A stretch of 64,000 nucleotides of DNA from Nocardioides donggukensis (lineage in GTDB: Bacteria; Actinomycetota; Actinomycetes; Propionibacteriales; Nocardioidaceae), in contig NZ_JACYXZ010000001.1 in NCBI RefSeq assembly GCF_014842875.1, forward strand, positions 1,054,001-1,118,000, in the 5' to 3' direction. A model generated the notes under the pieces. The model did no database searches. It was not told the DNA's origin and saw only the letters and a list, made by a program, of their open reading frames with translations. Of this stretch, positions 45,815-54,424 are shown in pieces (positions within the stretch are counted from its first letter, which is position 1; each line of letters begins with the position of its first letter). A program made the position numbers and the translations under genes.

Positions 45815-46951
45815 GTGACCCCACCAGGACCCCGTGCGCCACAGCCGGCGCACCAGCCCCGCGAGATCGTGGTCCTCGGCTCGACCGGCTCCATCGGGAC
45901 CCAGGCCCTCGACCTCGTCCGCGCCCACCCGGACCGGTTCCGGGTGGTCGGACTGACCGCCGGGGGCGCGAACCCCGACCTGTTCGAGGCCCAGGTGGCC
46001 GAGTTCGCCCCGGCCTTCTCGGGGCTGGGGGAGCAGGCCTCGGTGGAGGCCGCCGGGCGTCCCTGCGACGTGGTGCTCAACGGCATGACCGGGGCGGTGG
46101 GCCTGCGCCCCACCCTGGCGGCGCTGGACGCCGGCAGCACCCTCGCGCTCGCGAACAAGGAGTCGCTGATCATCGGCGGCCCGCTCGTCACCGCGCGCGC
46201 CGAGCCCGGCCAGATCGTGCCCGTCGACAGCGAGCACTCCGCGATCGCCCAGTGCCTGCGCGGCGGCGGTCGGGACGAGGTGCGCCGACTGGTGCTGACC
46301 GCCAGCGGGGGGCCGTTCCGGGGCCGCTCCCGCGCCGACCTGGCCGGGGTGACCCCGGCGGAGGCGCTGGACCACCCGACCTGGTCGATGGGCCCGGTGA
46401 TCACGGTCAACTCCGCCACGCTGGTGAACAAGGGCCTGGAGGTCATCGAGGCCCACCTGCTGTTCGGCATCGGCTTCGACGACATCGAGGTGGTCGTCCA
46501 CCCGACGTCGGTCGTGCACTCGATGGTGGAGTTCGTCGACGGGTCCACCCTGCTGCAGGCCTCGCCGCCGACGATGATGATCCCGATCGCGCTCGGGCTG
46601 GGCTGGCCGGACCGGGTGCCGCAGGCCGCGCCGCCGGTCGACTGGTCGCGGGCCGAGACCTGGGAGTTCACGCCCCTGGACGACGCGGCGTTCCCGGCGG
46701 TGTCGCTGGCCCGGGAGGCCGGCCGCCGCGGCGGCACCGCCCCGGCGGTCTACAACGCCGCCAACGAGGCCTGCGTCGCGGCGTTCCTCGAGGGCCGGCT
46801 CTCGTTCGTGGAGATCGTCGACGTGGTCGGCGACGTACTCACCTGTGAGGACGTACCGTTGGTCCAGGACCCCACCGTCGACGACGTGCTCGGCGCCGAC
46901 GCGTGGGCGCGGGCCGAGGCGGCCCGCCGCACCGCCGAAAGGGCCTCATGA
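45815..46951 (+). CDS. dxr: 1-deoxy-D-xylulose-5-phosphate reductoisomerase
   Basis: DXR converts DXP to MEP with NADPH, the committed step of the non-mevalonate isoprenoid pathway. The 378-residue protein has [16 protein letters not shown] (NADPH), [25 protein letters not shown] and [13 protein letters not shown] 45815 lies six bases after a -10 box; a further upstream in-frame start would add 48 residues without homology. The stop overlaps rip1 (ATGA). Confidence 0.97.
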   Translation: MTPPGPRAPQPAHQPREIVVLGSTGSIGTQALDLVRAHPDRFRVVGLTAGGANPDLFEAQVAEFAPAFSGLGEQASVEAAGRPCDVVLNGMTGAVGLRPTLAALDAGSTLALANKESLIIGGPLVTARAEPGQIVPVDSEHSAIAQCLRGGGRDEVRRLVLTASGGPFRGRSRADLAGVTPAEALDHPTWSMGPVITVNSATLVNKGLEVIEAHLLFGIGFDDIEVVVHPTSVVHSMVEFVDGSTLLQASPPTMMIPIALGLGWPDRVPQAAPPVDWSRAETWEFTPLDDAAFPAVSLAREAGRRGGTAPAVYNAANEACVAAFLEGRLSFVEIVDVVGDVLTCEDVPLVQDPTVDDVLGADAWARAEAARRTAERAS

Positions 46952-48252
46952 GCGCGCTGTACTACACCCTCGGGGTGGTGATCTTCGTGGTCGCCATCCT
47001 GGGCTCGATCGCCCTGCACGAGCTCGGCCACCTGTACTGGGCGAAGCGGTTCGGCGGCAAGGTCACGCAGTACTTCGTGGGCTTCGGCAACACGCTCTGG
47101 TCGAAGCGGGTCGGCGAGACCGAGTACGGCATCAAGTCGATCCCGCTCGGCGGGTTCGTCAAGATCGTCGGCATGCTCCCTCCCGACGACCAGGGACGGC
47201 TGCGCCAGAGCAACACCGGCATGTTCACCCAGCTGGTCGCCGATGCCCGCGCGGCCGAGGCCGAGCACATCCAGGAGGGCGACGAGCACCGCCTCTTCTA
47301 CCGCATGTCGTGGTGGAAGAAGGTCGTGGTGATGGCCGCCGGCCCGTCGGTGAACATCGCGATCGCGTTCGTGATCTTCGGGGCGATCTTCGCCACCTAC
47401 GGCAACCCCGCGGACCGGGTCGCCGAGCCGGTCGTCGCCGCGGTCCAGCCGTGCGTCGTGCCGGCCGCCGAGGAGAACCGCGAGTGCACGGCCTCCGACC
47501 CGGCCAGCCCGGCCGCGATCGCGGGACTGCGCGAGGGTGACCGCTTCGTCGCCTTCAACGGGGCGCCCCTCACCGACTGGGCGAGCGTCCAGCAGGCGAT
47601 CCGCACCAACGAGGCCGGGTCCGCCGAGATCGTGGTGCTCCGCGACGGCGAGCGGGTCACGCTGACCACGGACACGCTGGTCCGGCCGATGAACACCGAC
47701 GCGACGGACCGCGACCAGCGCGAGAGCGTGGGCTTCCTCGGCGTCGTCCCGGAGACCTACCTCCGGTCCGGCGGCCTGCTCTACACCCTCGACGAGATGG
47801 GCACGATGACCGTGCGCACGGTCGAGGCCCTCGTCGACCTGCCGGTCAAGGTCTGGGGCGTGGCCCAGGCGATCGTGGGCGTGCAGGAGCGGGACCCGGA
47901 GGGACCGATGAGCGTGGTCGGCGGCGGCCGGATCGCCGGCGAGACCGCCTCCAACGAGCTGTTCCCGGTCATGGACCGCGGCGTCTTCCTGCTGATGCTC
48001 ATCGCGGGCTTCAACTTCTTCATCGGCATGTTCAACTTCGTGCCGTTGCTGCCGCTGGACGGCGGCCACATCGCGGGCGCCCTCTACGAGGCGGTACGCC
48101 GCGGCTGGGCCCGGCTCCGGCGCCGTCCCGACCCGGGCTACGTGGACGTCGCGAAGCTGCTGCCGGTGGCCTACGTCGTGGCCGGGGCGTTCCTGGTGAT
48201 GAGCGTCGTGCTGATCGTCGGGGACCTCGTGGTCCCGATCCGGTTCAGCTGA
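46948..48252 (+). CDS. Site-2 protease, M50 family (RseP/Rip1)
   Basis: An intramembrane zinc protease that cleaves anti-sigma factors and other membrane proteins. 434 residues from ATG 46948. Zinc motif HELGH at residues 24-28 in the first helix, a PDZ domain around 160-240 ([16 protein letters not shown]), and the conserved [16 protein letters not shown] motif near the last helices. dxr-rip1 is the standard actinobacterial pair. Its end overlaps a convergent gene by eight bases, and ispG does not follow. Confidence 0.94.
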   Translation: MSALYYTLGVVIFVVAILGSIALHELGHLYWAKRFGGKVTQYFVGFGNTLWSKRVGETEYGIKSIPLGGFVKIVGMLPPDDQGRLRQSNTGMFTQLVADARAAEAEHIQEGDEHRLFYRMSWWKKVVVMAAGPSVNIAIAFVIFGAIFATYGNPADRVAEPVVAAVQPCVVPAAEENRECTASDPASPAAIAGLREGDRFVAFNGAPLTDWASVQQAIRTNEAGSAEIVVLRDGERVTLTTDTLVRPMNTDATDRDQRESVGFLGVVPETYLRSGGLLYTLDEMGTMTVRTVEALVDLPVKVWGVAQAIVGVQERDPEGPMSVVGGGRIAGETASNELFPVMDRGVFLLMLIAGFNFFIGMFNFVPLLPLDGGHIAGALYEAVRRGWARLRRRPDPGYVDVAKLLPVAYVVAGAFLVMSVVLIVGDLVVPIRFS

Positions 48253-49537
48253 GCAGTGGCCGCATCGCCCGGGCGACCACGCTGGGCCGCCGGGTGAGCC
48301 GTTCCTCGCCGTCGGCGACGGCGGCGGCCCGAAGCCCGGCGTTGATGCCCAGCCAGCGCAGCGGCTCCGGCTCCCAGGACCGGGACCGGTGCCCGACCCA
48401 CGGCAGCCGCACCAGGTCGGTGTCCCGGCCCAGGACCAGGTCGGTGAGGGTCCGACCGGCCAGGTTCGCGGTGCTCACCCCGTCGCCCACGTAGCCGCCC
48501 GCCCACGCCAGGCCGGAGGCCCGGTCCAGTCCGACCGAGGCGCACCAGTCGCGCGGCACGCCCAGCGCCCCGCCCCACGCGTGCGTGATCCGGGTGCCGG
48601 AGAGCGCGGGGAACAGGTCGAGCATCGTGGCGTGCAGACGCCGGAACACGGCGTACCCGGCGGGGAAGGTGGACCGGGTGCGCGAGCCGAACAGGTACGG
48701 CGCCCCGCGCCCCCCGAGCACGAGCCGGTCGTCGGCGGTGCGCTGGGCGTAGATGATCAGGTGCCGGTGGTCCGAGAGCGTCTCCCGCCGACGCAGCCCG
48801 ATCCGGTCCCAGGCCTCGGCGGGCAGCGGCTCGGTGGCCAGCACCAGCGAGTGCACCGGGGCCAGCCGACGCCGCTGCCCGGACAGGGACGCGGTGTAGC
48901 CCTCGGTCGCCCGCACCACCACCTCGGCCCGGACCGTGCCGTGTGCGGTCACCGCCCGGCCGGGGGCGATCTCGGTCACCGCGGTCCGCTCGTGGATGGG
49001 CACCCCGCGGCGCTCCACGGCCTCGGCCAGGCCGCGGACCAGGCGTCCGGGGTGCAGGGCCGCACAGTCCGGGGTGTACGTCGCCCCGTGGGTGCGCGTG
49101 GTCCGGACCAGGGACTCGGTCTCGGAGACGTCGAGCAGCCGCAGCTCGTCGGCGGAGAGGCCCCACGAGCGGGCGTGGGCGACCTCCGCCCGGGCCCGGG
49201 CCCACTGCGCCTCCGACCGGGCCACGCTGATCGTGCCGCCGCGTGCCGCCTGCGCGTCGATGCCCTCGGCGTCGGCGGCCCGGAGCACTTCGTGGACGGT
49301 GTCCCGCATGGCGCGGTCCTGCGCCCGGGCCGCGGCCCGGCTCGAGCCGGGCAGCGCCGCGAGTGCCTCCAGCGAGGCGGGGAAGAGGGCCGAGCACCAG
49401 CCACCGTTGCGCCCGGAGGCACCGAACCCGGCGACCTGCGACTCGAGCACCGCGATCCGCAGGGTCGGGTCGGCGCGTGCGAGGTAGAGGGCGGTCCACA
49501 GCCCGGTGAGGCCGGCGCCCACGATCGCCACGTCCAC
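48245..49537 (-). CDS. FAD-dependent amine oxidoreductase (DadA/PuuB-like); true start probably upstream
   Basis: At least 430 residues: DVAIVGAGLTGLWTALYLA is the FAD dinucleotide fold, ASGRNGGWCSAL a second family motif, and GLAWAGGYVGDGVSTANLAGR the C-terminal FAD contact. Likely oxidises an amine or gamma-glutamyl-polyamine. GTG 49537 starts right at the FAD fold, but in-frame sequence upstream (DRSVWQAPP, RPALPASTDVD) also matches family N-termini. It continues to CTG 49675, which overlaps the AsnC stop, with no ATG/GTG/TTG. So translation may begin at CTG 49675, adding 46 residues. Confidence 0.85.
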   Translation of the reverse strand: MDVAIVGAGLTGLWTALYLARADPTLRIAVLESQVAGFGASGRNGGWCSALFPASLEALAALPGSSRAAARAQDRAMRDTVHEVLRAADAEGIDAQAARGGTISVARSEAQWARARAEVAHARSWGLSADELRLLDVSETESLVRTTRTHGATYTPDCAALHPGRLVRGLAEAVERRGVPIHERTAVTEIAPGRAVTAHGTVRAEVVVRATEGYTASLSGQRRRLAPVHSLVLATEPLPAEAWDRIGLRRRETLSDHRHLIIYAQRTADDRLVLGGRGAPYLFGSRTRSTFPAGYAVFRRLHATMLDLFPALSGTRITHAWGGALGVPRDWCASVGLDRASGLAWAGGYVGDGVSTANLAGRTLTDLVLGRDTDLVRLPWVGHRSRSWEPEPLRWLGINAGLRAAAVADGEERLTRRPSVVARAMRPLLS

Positions 49538-49630
49538 GTCCGTGCTGGCGGGCAGCGCGGGCCGGGGCCGGTGGTCCGCCGCGGGCGGCGCCTGCCAGAC
49601 CGAGCGGTCGACCGGTCGGCCGCCCGGGAG

Positions 49631-49674
49631 GTCGGTCGGGGGGCCGGTCGGGGGGTCGGTCGGGGGGCCGGTCA
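49631..49674 (-). repeat. Period-24 G/C repeat between the oxidoreductase and AsnC genes
   Basis: Alternating GGTCGG and GGGGCC blocks repeat nearly twice with a 24-base period. In the oxidoreductase frame it encodes TGPPTDPPTGPPTD, so it may be an N-terminal Pro-rich spacer. Confidence 0.6.
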
Positions 49675-50151
49675 GCGCACGCCCCAGGAGTAGGTCTGCT
49701 TGTGCAGCTTGAGATACATGAACGTCTCGGTCGAGGTGACGGTGTCGATCGAGCGGATCTTGTCGGAGATCAGCTCGAGCAGGTGCTCGTCGCTCTCGCA
49801 GACCGCCTCGACGAGGAGGTCGTAGGAGCCCGCGGTCACCACCACGTAGTCGACCTCGGGCAGCGCCGCGAGGGTGTCGGCCACCGGCTCGAGCGGCCCC
49901 TGGACCCGGATCCCGATCATGGCCTGGCGGGCGAAGCCCATCTCGAGGGGATCGGTCACCGCGACCACCTGCATGACGCCGGCGTCGAGCAGCCGCTGCA
50001 CCCGCTGCCGGACGGCGGCCTCGGAGAGGCCCACCACCTTGCCGATCGCGGCGTAGGAGCGGCGGCCGTCCTGCTGCAGCTGCTCGATGATCGCCTTGGA
50101 CACGTCGTCGAGCTGGGGCCGCTCGTGGGCGCGGGGGCTGTGGCTCACCAC
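49672..50151 (-). CDS. AsnC/Lrp-family transcriptional regulator
   Basis: A 159-residue Lrp-type protein: N-terminal helix-turn-helix (LDDVSKAIIEQLQQDGRRSY, GKVVGLSEAAVRQRVQRL) and C-terminal ligand-binding RAM domain (VVVTAGSYDLLVEAVCE). Starts GTG 50151 or 50148. It is divergent from potD and its stop overlaps the likely start of the FAD oxidoreductase, so it is in an operon with that gene. Best candidate to control the polyamine region. Confidence 0.93.
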   Translation of the reverse strand: MVSHSPRAHERPQLDDVSKAIIEQLQQDGRRSYAAIGKVVGLSEAAVRQRVQRLLDAGVMQVVAVTDPLEMGFARQAMIGIRVQGPLEPVADTLAALPEVDYVVVTAGSYDLLVEAVCESDEHLLELISDKIRSIDTVTSTETFMYLKLHKQTYSWGVR

Positions 50152-50205
50152 GGCATCGTGTCAGGACGGCGCGAGGACGACAAGCACGACTCTCCGCTCG
50201 AACGC

Positions 50206-50251
50206 GTGATTTCGTTGCGTTTCGGGTGACAACACCACGGAATCACTTGTC
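50206..50251. promoter_or_regulatory. Polyamine-region operator motifs in the AsnC-potD gap
   Basis: Two inverted copies of one motif: GTGATTTCGTTGCG (50206-50219) and, on the minus strand, GTGATTCCGTGGTG (50233-50246). The second is framed by GACAA (50228-50232) and TTGTC (50247-50251), an inverted repeat with 14 bases between. The core GATTCCGTGG recurs before speB and the aldehyde dehydrogenase gene. Confidence 0.55.
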
Positions 50252-50310
50252 GTGCACCGTGACGCATGACACGATCCGAAGCGTTGAGGTCCGTTCGGCG
50301 AGGAGGAACG

Positions 50311-51555
50311 ATGGCACGACGTCCGCATCACCCCGGCGGGGACACCGCCGTGGACAGGTTGGCCCGCCAGGTGGCGCAGGAGCTCGGGGGCGCCCCCGGG
50401 TTCTCCCGCCGCAGCTTCCTGCGGGCCTCCGGGTTCGGGGCCCTGGTGCTCGGGTCCGGAGGGTTGCTGGCCGCCTGCGGCACCGAGGGCACCCAGCAGA
50501 GCGCCGACAGCTGCACGAGCGAGGACCTCAGCGACAGCGAGAAGAAGCTGATCTTCTCCAACTGGCCGCTGTACATGGACGAGAAGGGCAAGCGCTACCC
50601 GACCCTCGAGGACTTCCAGTCCGAGACCGGCATCGACGTCACCTACAACACCGACGTCAACGGCAACAACGAGTTCTTCGCGAAGGTCCGCAACCAGCTC
50701 GGCGCGTGCGAGCCGATCGACCGAGACCTGATGGTGCTGACCGACTGGATGGCGGCCCGGATGGTCGGGCTCGGCTGGCTCCAGGAGCTCGACACGGACG
50801 CGATGCCGAACGTCTCGGCGAACCTCGTCGAGAGTCTCCGGAGCCCCGACTGGGACCCCGATCGCAAGCACTCCGTGCCGTGGCAGAGCGGTCTGACCGG
50901 CATCGCCTACAACTCGAAGTTCACCGGCAAGGTGTCCAGCTTCGAGGAGCTGCTCACCCGCGGCGACCTCAAGGGGAAGGTGTCGCTGCTCAACGAGATG
51001 GGCGACACGATGAGCTTCCTGCTGACGATGACCGGCGCCGACCCGTCGGACTTCAGCGACGACGAGTGGGGTGCCGCGCTGGAGCGGATGGAGGAGGCCG
51101 TCGCGTCGGGCCAGATCCGGCAGTTCACCGGCAACGACTACACCCGGCCGCTGAACAACGGCGACGTGCTGGCCTGCGAGGCCTGGTCGGGCGACATCAT
51201 CGCGCTCCAGTACGACAACCCGGACATCGAGTTCGTGGTGCCGGAGGAGGGCATGGTGCTCTGGAGCGACAACATGCTGGTCCCCAACAAGGCCGCGCAC
51301 AAGGCGAACGCCGAGAAGCTCATGGACTACTACTACGAGCCGGAGGTGGCCGCCCGGCTGGCCGCGTGGGTGAACTACATCTGCCCCGTGCAGGGCGCGG
51401 AGGAGGCGATGGCCGAGGTCGACGACTCCCTGGTGGGCAACCCCCTGATCTTCCCCACCGAGGAGGACCTCGCCGGCACCTTCACGTTCATGTCCACCGA
51501 CACCAAGACGCGGGAGGGGTTCGAGAAGGACTTCAACCGAGTGATCGGCGCCTGA
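50311..51555 (+). CDS. potD: Spermidine/putrescine ABC transporter substrate-binding lipoprotein
   Basis: A 414-residue PotD-like binding protein. The N-terminus has a Tat motif SRRSFLR (twin Arg 33-34) and a lipobox LLAAC with Cys56, so a folded, lipid-anchored protein is predicted. IFSNWPLYMDE and TGIDVTYNTDVNGNNEFFAKV are PotD-family features, and ACEAWSGDIIALQYDNPDIE is typical near the ligand site. ATG 50311 is chosen for its GAGGAGGAAC ribosome-binding site. First gene of potD-A-B-C. Confidence 0.93.
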   Translation: MARRPHHPGGDTAVDRLARQVAQELGGAPGFSRRSFLRASGFGALVLGSGGLLAACGTEGTQQSADSCTSEDLSDSEKKLIFSNWPLYMDEKGKRYPTLEDFQSETGIDVTYNTDVNGNNEFFAKVRNQLGACEPIDRDLMVLTDWMAARMVGLGWLQELDTDAMPNVSANLVESLRSPDWDPDRKHSVPWQSGLTGIAYNSKFTGKVSSFEELLTRGDLKGKVSLLNEMGDTMSFLLTMTGADPSDFSDDEWGAALERMEEAVASGQIRQFTGNDYTRPLNNGDVLACEAWSGDIIALQYDNPDIEFVVPEEGMVLWSDNMLVPNKAAHKANAEKLMDYYYEPEVAARLAAWVNYICPVQGAEEAMAEVDDSLVGNPLIFPTEEDLAGTFTFMSTDTKTREGFEKDFNRVIGA

Positions 51556-51558
51556 GCG

Positions 51559-52686
51559 GTGGGCTCGGCCAACGACCTGGTCCTGACAGGGGTCAGCAAG
51601 CGGTTCGGGTCCTTCGTCGCCGTGGACGATCTCGACCTGACCGTGCCGGCCGGCTCGTTCTTCGCCCTGCTGGGCCCCTCCGGGTGCGGGAAGACCACGA
51701 CGCTGCGCATGATCGCGGGGCTGGAGACCCCCACCGGCGGGCGGATCACGCTCGGTGCGGACGACATCACCGCGCTGAAGCCCTACCGCCGGCCGGTCAA
51801 CACCGTCTTCCAGAGCTACGCGCTGTTCCCGCACATGACGATCGCGGAGAACGTCGCGTTCGGGCTGAGGCGCTCCGGCACCCGGGACGTGAAGGACCAG
51901 GTCGCGGCCATGCTCGAGATGGTCGAGCTCGGCGACTACGGCCGCCGGAAGCCGGCCCAGCTCTCGGGCGGGCAGCAGCAGCGGGTGGCCCTGGCCCGGG
52001 CGCTGATCAACCGGCCGCGGGTGCTGCTCCTCGACGAGCCGCTCGGCGCCCTGGACCTCAAGCTGCGTCGCCAGATGCAGATCGAACTCAAGCAGATCCA
52101 GACCGAGGTCGAGACGACCTTCGTGCACGTCACCCACGACCAGGAGGAGGCCATGACCATGGCCGACACGGTCGCGGTGATGAACGCCGGCGTGATCGAG
52201 CAGATGGGGCGGCCCGAGGACCTCTACGAGCACCCCAGCACCACGTTCGTGGCGAACTTCCTCGGGCAGTCGAACCTGATCCGCGGTGAGCTGGGCGGCG
52301 CCGAGCAGGCCGACGTCGTCGTCGACGTCCACGGCACCCGGCTGCTGGCCCCGGGGGCACAGGTCCCGGACGGGGGACGTGAGGTCTGGGTCGGGATCCG
52401 GCCCGAGAAGGTGACGCTGGCCGCGGCCGGCGCCGGCGCCCTGCGGGGGGCCAACGTGCTGGAGTCGGGGGTGGTCACCGACGCCAGCTTCACCGGCGTC
52501 AGCACGCAGTACCTCGTGCGGATGCCCTGGGGGCAGGAGCTCATGGTGTTCGAGCAGAACACCGGCCAGCACAAGGGGTTCGTGGTCGGCGACACCGTGG
52601 ACCTGCACTGGGTGCCCGACCACACCTTCCTGCTGGACGCCGGTCAGGACTCCGCGGCCGGGGTCGAGCGCGAGACGGTGCCGTGA
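51559..52686 (+). CDS. potA: Spermidine/putrescine ABC transporter ATPase
   Basis: A 375-residue ABC ATPase. Walker A GPSGCGKT at residues 39-46, Q loop [12 protein letters not shown], signature [15 protein letters not shown], Walker [14 protein letters not shown] loop HVTHDQEEA. The C-terminal TOBE domain ([13 protein letters not shown]) is as in PotA. GTG 51559 begins three bases after potD; the end overlaps potB. Confidence 0.95.
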   Translation: MGSANDLVLTGVSKRFGSFVAVDDLDLTVPAGSFFALLGPSGCGKTTTLRMIAGLETPTGGRITLGADDITALKPYRRPVNTVFQSYALFPHMTIAENVAFGLRRSGTRDVKDQVAAMLEMVELGDYGRRKPAQLSGGQQQRVALARALINRPRVLLLDEPLGALDLKLRRQMQIELKQIQTEVETTFVHVTHDQEEAMTMADTVAVMNAGVIEQMGRPEDLYEHPSTTFVANFLGQSNLIRGELGGAEQADVVVDVHGTRLLAPGAQVPDGGREVWVGIRPEKVTLAAAGAGALRGANVLESGVVTDASFTGVSTQYLVRMPWGQELMVFEQNTGQHKGFVVGDTVDLHWVPDHTFLLDAGQDSAAGVERETVP

Positions 52687-53543
52687 GCGACACCGAGGAG
52701 CGCCGAGGCGGGCTGGTCGGCTACGTCCTGCTGCTCCCCGCGGGTGCCTGGCTGACCCTGTTCTTCGTGGTGCCGCTGGTGACGCTGGTCAGCACCTCGT
52801 TCTACGACCCGGCGGGCTCACTCGAGCTCGGCTACCGGGTCACCGGTCAGGTGACCAACTACGCCAGCGTGCTCAGCGACTACTCCGAGCAGTTCCTGCG
52901 CTCGTTGGGGTACGCCGCCACGGCCACGCTGGTCTGCGTCCTGCTCGGCTACCCGCTCGCCTACGCCATCGCGTTCAAGGCCGGCCGGTGGCGCAACCTC
53001 ATGCTGGTGGCGGTCATCGCCCCGTTCTTCACCTCGTTCCTGATCCGCACCCTGTCCTGGCAGCTGATCCTGGCCGACCAGGGCTGGGTCGTGGACACCC
53101 TGCAGTTCCTGCACCTGCTCGGTGAGGACGGCCGGCTGCTGGCCACCCCGGTCGCGGTGGTCACCGGGATCACCTACAACTTCCTGCCGTTCATGGTGCT
53201 CCCGCTGTACGCGTCGCTGGAGAAGATCGACCCTCGGCTGATCGAGGCCGGCTCCGACCTCTACGCCTCGCCGTTCACGACGTTCCGCACGGTGACGCTG
53301 CCCCTGTCCCTGCCGGGTCTGGTGGCCGGCACCCTGCTGACGTTCATCCCGGCGGCCGGGGACTACATCAACGCGCAGCTGCTCGGCAACACCAGGACCC
53401 AGATGATCGGCAACGTCATCCAGAAGCTCTTCGACGGCGGCTCCTACCCGGAGGCGGCGGCGCTGTCGGTGACGCTGATGGCCGTGATCGTCGTGCTGGT
53501 CCTGGCCTACGTCAGGCGCGCCGGCACCGAGGACCTGGTGTGA
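52683..53543 (+). CDS. potB: Spermidine/putrescine ABC transporter permease, PotB type
   Basis: A 286-residue permease with six predicted membrane helices. The EAA-loop region is IEAGSDLYASPFTTFRTVTLPLSLPG. GDYINAQLLGNTRTQMIGNVIQ is typical of PotB. Four-base overlaps with potA and potC indicate tight translational coupling. Confidence 0.94.
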   Translation: MSDTEERRGGLVGYVLLLPAGAWLTLFFVVPLVTLVSTSFYDPAGSLELGYRVTGQVTNYASVLSDYSEQFLRSLGYAATATLVCVLLGYPLAYAIAFKAGRWRNLMLVAVIAPFFTSFLIRTLSWQLILADQGWVVDTLQFLHLLGEDGRLLATPVAVVTGITYNFLPFMVLPLYASLEKIDPRLIEAGSDLYASPFTTFRTVTLPLSLPGLVAGTLLTFIPAAGDYINAQLLGNTRTQMIGNVIQKLFDGGSYPEAAALSVTLMAVIVVLVLAYVRRAGTEDLV

Positions 53544-54424
53544 GCCGGGCGGGCACGGCGCCGGACCGCCGGTCGGACCGACCGGTCCGACAGGGTGGTG
53601 GACTGGGTGGTGGACTGGGGATCCAGCGGTGGGGGCACTGGCTGGCCAACCACCTGGTCCTCGGGATCGGACTCCTGGTCCTGCTCTACATGTTCGTCCC
53701 GATCCTCATCGTCGTCGCGATGTCGTTCAACCAGCCGGCCTCCCGCAACAGCTACTCCTTCAACGAGTTCACGCTGCGCAACTGGGCCAACCCGTGCGAG
53801 CCGCTGGGGATGTGCGACTCGGTGCTGCTCTCGGTCCAGATCGGCCTGCTGGCGACACTGGTCGCGACCGCCCTGGGCACACTCATGGCGTTCGCGCTCG
53901 TGCGGCACCGCTTCCGGGGGCGGTCCGTGGCCAACGTGTTCACGTTCCTGCCGATGGCCTCCCCGGAGATCGTCATGGGCTCCTCGCTGCTCGCCCTGTT
54001 CGTGGCGGGTGGCTTCGCCGGCGCCCTCGGCTTCGTCACGATCCTGATCGCCCACATCATGTTCTGCCTCAGCTTCGTGGTGGTCACGGTGAAGGCCCGG
54101 CTGGCCGGCCTGGACCCACGGCTCGAGCAGGCCGCGATGGACCTCTACGCCAACGAGTGGCAGACGTTCTGGCGGGTGACCTTCCCGCTGGTGTTCCCGG
54201 GCATCCTGGCGGCGGCGCTGCTCAGCTTCTCCCTGTCGTTCGACGACTTCATCATCACGAACCTCAACGCCGGGCAGGAGGTCACCTTCCCCATGTACGT
54301 GTGGGGTGCTGCCCAGCGCGGGATCCCGCCGCAGATCAACGTGATCGGCACCGTCATGTTCCTCACCGCGCTGCTGCTGGTGCTGCTGGGCGAGCTGAAC
54401 ACCCGGCGGCGGGAACGGGCGTGA
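53540..54424 (+). CDS. potC: Spermidine/putrescine ABC transporter permease, PotC type
   Basis: A 294-residue permease, six helices, EAA-loop EQAAMDLYANEWQTFWRVTF, and SFDDFIITNLNAG as in PotC. The N-terminal 30 residues are unusual: a basic patch and a duplicated GGGLGGGL. A dyad (53572-53579 with 53584-53591) lies in this segment. The stop overlaps the next gene. Confidence 0.94.
   Translation: MSRAGTAPDRRSDRPVRQGGGLGGGLGIQRWGHWLANHLVLGIGLLVLLYMFVPILIVVAMSFNQPASRNSYSFNEFTLRNWANPCEPLGMCDSVLLSVQIGLLATLVATALGTLMAFALVRHRFRGRSVANVFTFLPMASPEIVMGSSLLALFVAGGFAGALGFVTILIAHIMFCLSFVVVTVKARLAGLDPRLEQAAMDLYANEWQTFWRVTFPLVFPGILAAALLSFSLSFDDFIITNLNAGQEVTFPMYVWGAAQRGIPPQINVIGTVMFLTALLLVLLGELNTRRRERA
53593..53616 (+). 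repeat. 12-base tandem duplication in potC
   Basis: GGGTGGTGGACT occurs twice without a gap and encodes the GGGLGGGL stretch near the PotC N-terminus. It looks like a recent in-frame duplication outside the conserved domain. Confidence 0.8.

Noticed and set aside
49631..49674. Period-24 repeat considered as a CRISPR-like or integration element
   Set aside because: Units are directly adjacent without spacers and keep an open reading frame as a Pro-rich segment.
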